From the NCBI GenBank assembly GCA_911728455.2, contig OU452222.1, positions 14,859,201 through 14,923,200 of the forward strand: DNA of 64,000 nt. The letters run 5' to 3'. The translations under genes were made by a program, and so were the position numbers. Positions within the stretch are counted from its first letter, which is position 1; every line of letters begins with the position of its first letter. This document shows, in pieces, positions 60,802-64,000 of the stretch. The notes under the pieces were generated by a model that saw only the letters and a list, made by a program, of their open reading frames with translations, was not told the DNA's origin and did no database searches. This DNA comes from Marthasterias glacialis. Its lineage: Eukaryota > Echinodermata > Asteroidea > Forcipulatida > Asteriidae.

Positions 60802-61270
60802 GTAAATTTATTGGCAAGCGGTTGTTTTTAATAAGAGATCTGCCCAAAAAATGCTGAGATTCATATTGCTTGTAATAAGTTATAAGCTATTCTTTTAAAA
60901 AGTTCCCTAAAAACATTTCTAGATCAGTTGCAAATGAGATTAGCTTTTACATGGGCTTGCTTTTTTACTTCATTAATTCATTAAATCTGTATCAGCAAGT
61001 CTTGTCTTTTAATGGATAGTAACTAGCCTAATATGTTTTTATTGGTGCAAGGTATTGTGAATCTCTTCTTATTTTACAGGCCTCTTACGCACGTCTATTA
61101 GTTTGTTGAGTTCAAGGTCATCTTTCAAAAATGTGCTTTAAATTTTACAAGTTTTTGTGGTGTGCATGTGAATAGTAATGAAATTCATAAAAATGACTGC
61201 TGAAAACGAAAAATTAAAGTTAGCCTCAATTCCCTCATAACATTTAGATTTTTGATGAATGCTTTCTCTT

Positions 61271-62430
61271 AACCAGTAGCCGCCGGGATTTTTTTTTTTT
61301 TTTTTCCAACCCCCCCCCCCTGCTGGATTCTTTTGGCGGAATTGAGTACAGCTGGCACAAAGAAACCCCGACTTGACAATGCCAAGAGAAAAAGATTCTC
61401 TTTATTGGATCGTTCGGTTTGTTTTCTCGACTGAGAAAATGTCAGCTGTTATGCAAAACCTCGGCCACTACCTACGGCATATGAGTAGTACTAAACCCAG
61501 AACCATTGCTTGATTCCCGGCACACTCTGACTTAACCTCCATGGAGCCGAAATACGAAATACAATGAATGAACAATGGGTGGAAGCCTCTCAAAGTCTCG
61601 CAATCCTTTTCTTGGAACTTACGGACAAAGGTCTGGAATCAGGGATTTTTTTTATGGTGAAACGAAGCGTTAAACAGTGTGTGTATAGTCTGTGTATGCT
61701 CAGCAGTGGAATGTCTGGGGGCGACCTTTGCTCCAGTATTCCAAAATTACACAAGGGTGTCTTTACACGGTTTCCGTTTCTAGGCAGGGGAAACATTCAC
61801 ATGTTTACATGTCATACAGCGGCTACTGGTTAAATTACAGCCCGTAAAAAGCTGAAAATGTTCAGTAAATTTTCATAAAGATCTGAATTTCTATATTGTT
61901 TGTCTGCCAACAGAAAGGCCTGTTACTTGTGCAGATGTCCAAGGTGGATAGAATAAGTAAGCAAATTACCATTCTCTTTCTTTTCCCCTATTGTCTTTGG
62001 TATAGTGGGTTGTCTTTACAGCACTGTACAAAGATCGTACTTCCATGCCATATAAACACTCAGCAGCCATGCAGGCGAAGCCTATCCCAGATGCGTGGCC
62101 AATGTATGATAGATTTACTGTAGAAAACAAAAACATTTGTCTTTTCCTACGGTGTTATGAGTCATTTTCAGTGGATAAGGGGGAGGGGGGTTCAAGTGAG
62201 TCAAGGAAAATTCGGGGTAGGGGATGGCTTTTGATGTATTACACCAACCATTAGTGCATTTTTAATCCTATATGGGGAGGCAAGGGGGAAGGGATTTAGG
62301 GTGAAGGGGGAGTCCTCCTCTGCTGGTGATTTCACTGGTACATCAAAAAATTACTTTATAATATTGATAAAGTGTTTGACTCCGAATATCATATCCATCC
62401 AATGCTAGTTGAACATTGTTAAATATGTAC
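61271..62430 (+). repeat. Large degenerate tandem unit 2 (~1.16 kb)
   Basis: It opens with AACCAGTAGCCGCC, a T17/C11 tract, then CAGCTGGCACAAAGAAACC (61351), CAATGCCAAGAGAAA, CCTCCATGGAGC and GGAAGCCTCTCAAAGTCTCG. CAGTGGAATGTCTG (61705) follows. An 89-codon open frame at 61564-61833 lies across these landmarks. The exon-like module of units 1 and 3 is not evident here. Confidence 0.65.
61289..61320. repeat. T17 tract followed by C11 tract
   Basis: T run 61289-61305 and C run 61310-61320 lie inside the opening segment of large unit 2. Unit 1 has a T17 run (59687-59703) at the equivalent place. Confidence 0.85.
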
Positions 62431-63128
62431 TTTAACCAGTTGCCCCCATAAATCTTAAATTTTTTCCCGTCCAGCCTGACAGTATTATTTTCTTGAAACT
62501 GCTAGAATAATTTTTCTTTGTGAGTACCACTGGCACAAAGAAACCTTCACCTTGCAAAGCCAAGGGAACAAAGATTCTCTCTATAGCTTGTGGATTGTTT
62601 TTTTTGTCTATCGAAAAATTGTTGAATCAATGTAGCTTGAATTGCCAAACCTTGGGTATAGGATTGGTACTGGATCCCTGGTTCACTCTGATTTACCTCC
62701 ATTGAGCAGAAATACAGTAAATAAACAATGGTGGAAGCCTCTCAATGTCTCGTAATCCTCTTCTTGGAACAAAAGGACAATGGTCTGGAATCAGATTACA
62801 CATATGTATGAATGGTCGAAAATCGTTGAAATATTAAGACCATGTTTCCTCTTTTTGCATACTCTGTGCATGCTCAGTAGTGGAATGTCTAAGCTACCTT
62901 TGTTTTAGTACCAGGATTTTACACAATGGCATAATTAAACGGCATCTGTTTGCTGGCTCCCGTATACACGACATCCAGCATCAACTGGTTGAAGTAGTGT
63001 TTTCAATGAAAACCCCAGTTTTTGTGTTAGCTTGACCATCATGTTGGCACAGCTGGCACTGTAGGTTGGATTGAGTTAAGAGGGGTGTCCACCCCTCCCA
63101 ATGAAAAAACAGATACATGGACCCTGGG

Positions 63129-63192
63129 CCCCCCCCCCCCCCCCGAACTGAAAAGCAATGCGCCCCCACGCCCCCCCCCCCCCCCCCCCCCC
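63129..63192. repeat. Long C tracts (16 and 22)
   Basis: C16 (63129-63144) and C22 (63171-63192) are separated by GAACTGAAAAGC and CGCCCCCACG. Length may be affected by sequencing or assembly error. Pro-rich and Gly-rich open frames here are artefacts of the tracts. Confidence 0.85.
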
Positions 63193-63390
63193 GAACCGCT
63201 CATAGGAACAAAACTACAAAATACAGTCCAACAGTTTTTTTAAACAAATGTATATCTTTAACAATAGTATTGTTACATATCACATTTAAAAACATGTTTT
63301 TGGAACACCACTTTGAGTACAATTCTTTCAGTTTAAATAGTATATCATCTTGTATGTATTTGACAATTATGTTTTTGTTTACATGTACAG

Positions 63391-63491
63391 GTATGCCCGT
63401 CTCAAAAGAAATTTACTAGTCAGAAAGTAGATGTCGGAGACCCAACTATCATCATGCAGGCTGGCTTAAAACTTGACTTTACTACAAACAG
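63391..63491 (+). pseudogene. Exon-like module, copy 3 (frame broken)
   Basis: It keeps both boundaries (ACATGTACAG before, AACAG|GTAAACTT after). It is 101 nt against 88 in copy 1, and the copy-1 frame meets TAG after YARLKRNLLVRK. Retention of boundaries without the frame argues for non-coding duplication or decay. Confidence 0.3.
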
Positions 63492-63955
63492 GTAAACTTA
63501 TTACCAAACACGTTCCTACCAGAGATAGGGTAGCAACAAAACAACAGATATTCATATTTAATCTTCTTTTTTTTCTTTGAGCACAATAGCTTGTCACACA
63601 AACGATTGTCCGAACAATTTCCAAGAATTTGTTCTCACCTTCATAAGTTTGACACACAACTCTTTGAACAAAAGGGGGTTTTAAATCCCATTGTCAATTA
63701 TTTACTCTTAAGCTCTATTGGCATTTGACTTTTTGGGGGTAAACTAACCCTGCGAATGGGTAACTTGACCACTTTGACCTTTTCAGTCTAATGGGTAGTG
63801 TAACCGGCCACTTTTTGCCCAGAGGTAAACTACCTAGTCAAACTTAGCAAGCCAATGTGGATGCATCCTCCAGGTTAAAACTGGTCAGTAAAATACCACA
63901 TCCGGTTCGCACACATAAGGTTAGTATTTAAAAAAAATTGTACTAAATCATCTTT

Positions 63956-64000
63956 TAACCAGTTGCCGCCGTGATTCTTTGCTTTTTTGTCTTAATCCCC
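63956..64000 (+). repeat. Start of large tandem unit 4 (cut by window end)
   Basis: AACCAGTTGCCGCCGTGATT reproduces the opening words of units 2 and 3, so the duplication series continues beyond the window. Confidence 0.55.

Larger units (their letters stand above)
59641..61270 (+). repeat. Large degenerate tandem unit 1 (~1.6 kb)
   Basis: It starts with a CAGAATTGCCAGAATC / T17 segment, then AGCTGGCACAAAGAAACC (59711) and CAATGCCAAGAG. Then come TGCCTCCATTGAGCTGGAAT, CTCATAATCCTTTTCTCGGA, CATTCAGCATTAACTGGTT, the exon-like module at 60292-60379 and C tracts. A second partial set of the 3' blocks (60540-60850) follows. The landmark order matches units 2 and 3. Confidence 0.7.
62431..63955 (+). 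repeat. Large degenerate tandem unit 3 (~1.5 kb)
   Basis: It opens with AACCAGTTGCCCCC, then CACTGGCACAAAGAAACC (62528), CAAAGCCAAGGGAAC, CCTCCATTGAGCAG, GGAAGCCTCTCAATGTCTCG (62731), CAGTAGTGGAATGTCT and CATCCAGCATCAACTGGTT. Two long C tracts and the exon-like module at 63391-63491 follow. The order agrees with unit 1. Confidence 0.7.

Noticed and set aside
63117-63419. Proline-rich open frame across the C tracts
   Set aside because: The Pro and Gly runs are translations of homopolymer tracts and the remainder has no recognisable content.

Overview
This window is eukaryotic, most likely nuclear DNA of a marine invertebrate. The reasons are long satellite arrays, poly-C and poly-T tracts, a SINE-like element, no dense ORFs and no operon structure. 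Motifs such as TAGGCCTAC (near 59168) and scattered GAGGGCGC words, plus the SINE-like body, remind me of echinoderm, hemichordate or amphioxus DNA. That placement is an impression, not a demonstration. I find no convincing protein-coding gene, tRNA or rRNA; the window is essentially repeat architecture.

Layout: (1) 1-3671, AT-rich flank. It holds one copy of a dispersed repeat (21-110), a ~21-bp AT-rich minisatellite (1947-2170), a SINE-like element with a CAAA-rich tail (2230-2615) and a single copy (2640-2815) of a repeat that recurs on the far side. (2) 3672-47150, a head-to-tail satellite with a 312-bp unit, about 139 copies over 43.4 kb. Interior units usually differ by only a few bases, and I see only seven interior 1-bp indels. 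Higher-order repeats are visible (six-unit 1872-bp and three-unit 936-bp blocks). Haplotype composition changes near 24.4 kb. Each unit carries a perfect 22-bp palindrome (or a version with a mismatched centre) and, in nearly all units, a full TGACGTCA site one base from a YY1-like word. (3) 47151-51770, low-copy DNA with a near-perfect 27-bp palindrome, an RFX/CCAAT-like cluster and a perfect 44-bp inverted repeat. (4) 51770-53240, four degenerate tandem copies of a ~390-460-bp repeat. (5) 53265-58276, a second satellite of ~184-bp units, about 27 copies, more diverged, with two independent four-unit duplications. (6) 58277-64000, low-copy DNA followed by large (~1.2-1.6 kb) degenerate tandem duplications. 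These carry an exon-like module, long C tracts and a conserved 'GGCACAAAGAAACC' landmark.

No genes cooperate here in any way I can show. The notable object is the 312-bp satellite: a rigid, CpG-rich, HOR-structured array that multiplies a YY1-like/CRE composite and a hairpin-forming palindrome well over a hundred times. A centromeric/pericentromeric satellite, a transcription-factor sink or a non-coding RNA template are all possible. The sequence alone cannot choose between them.
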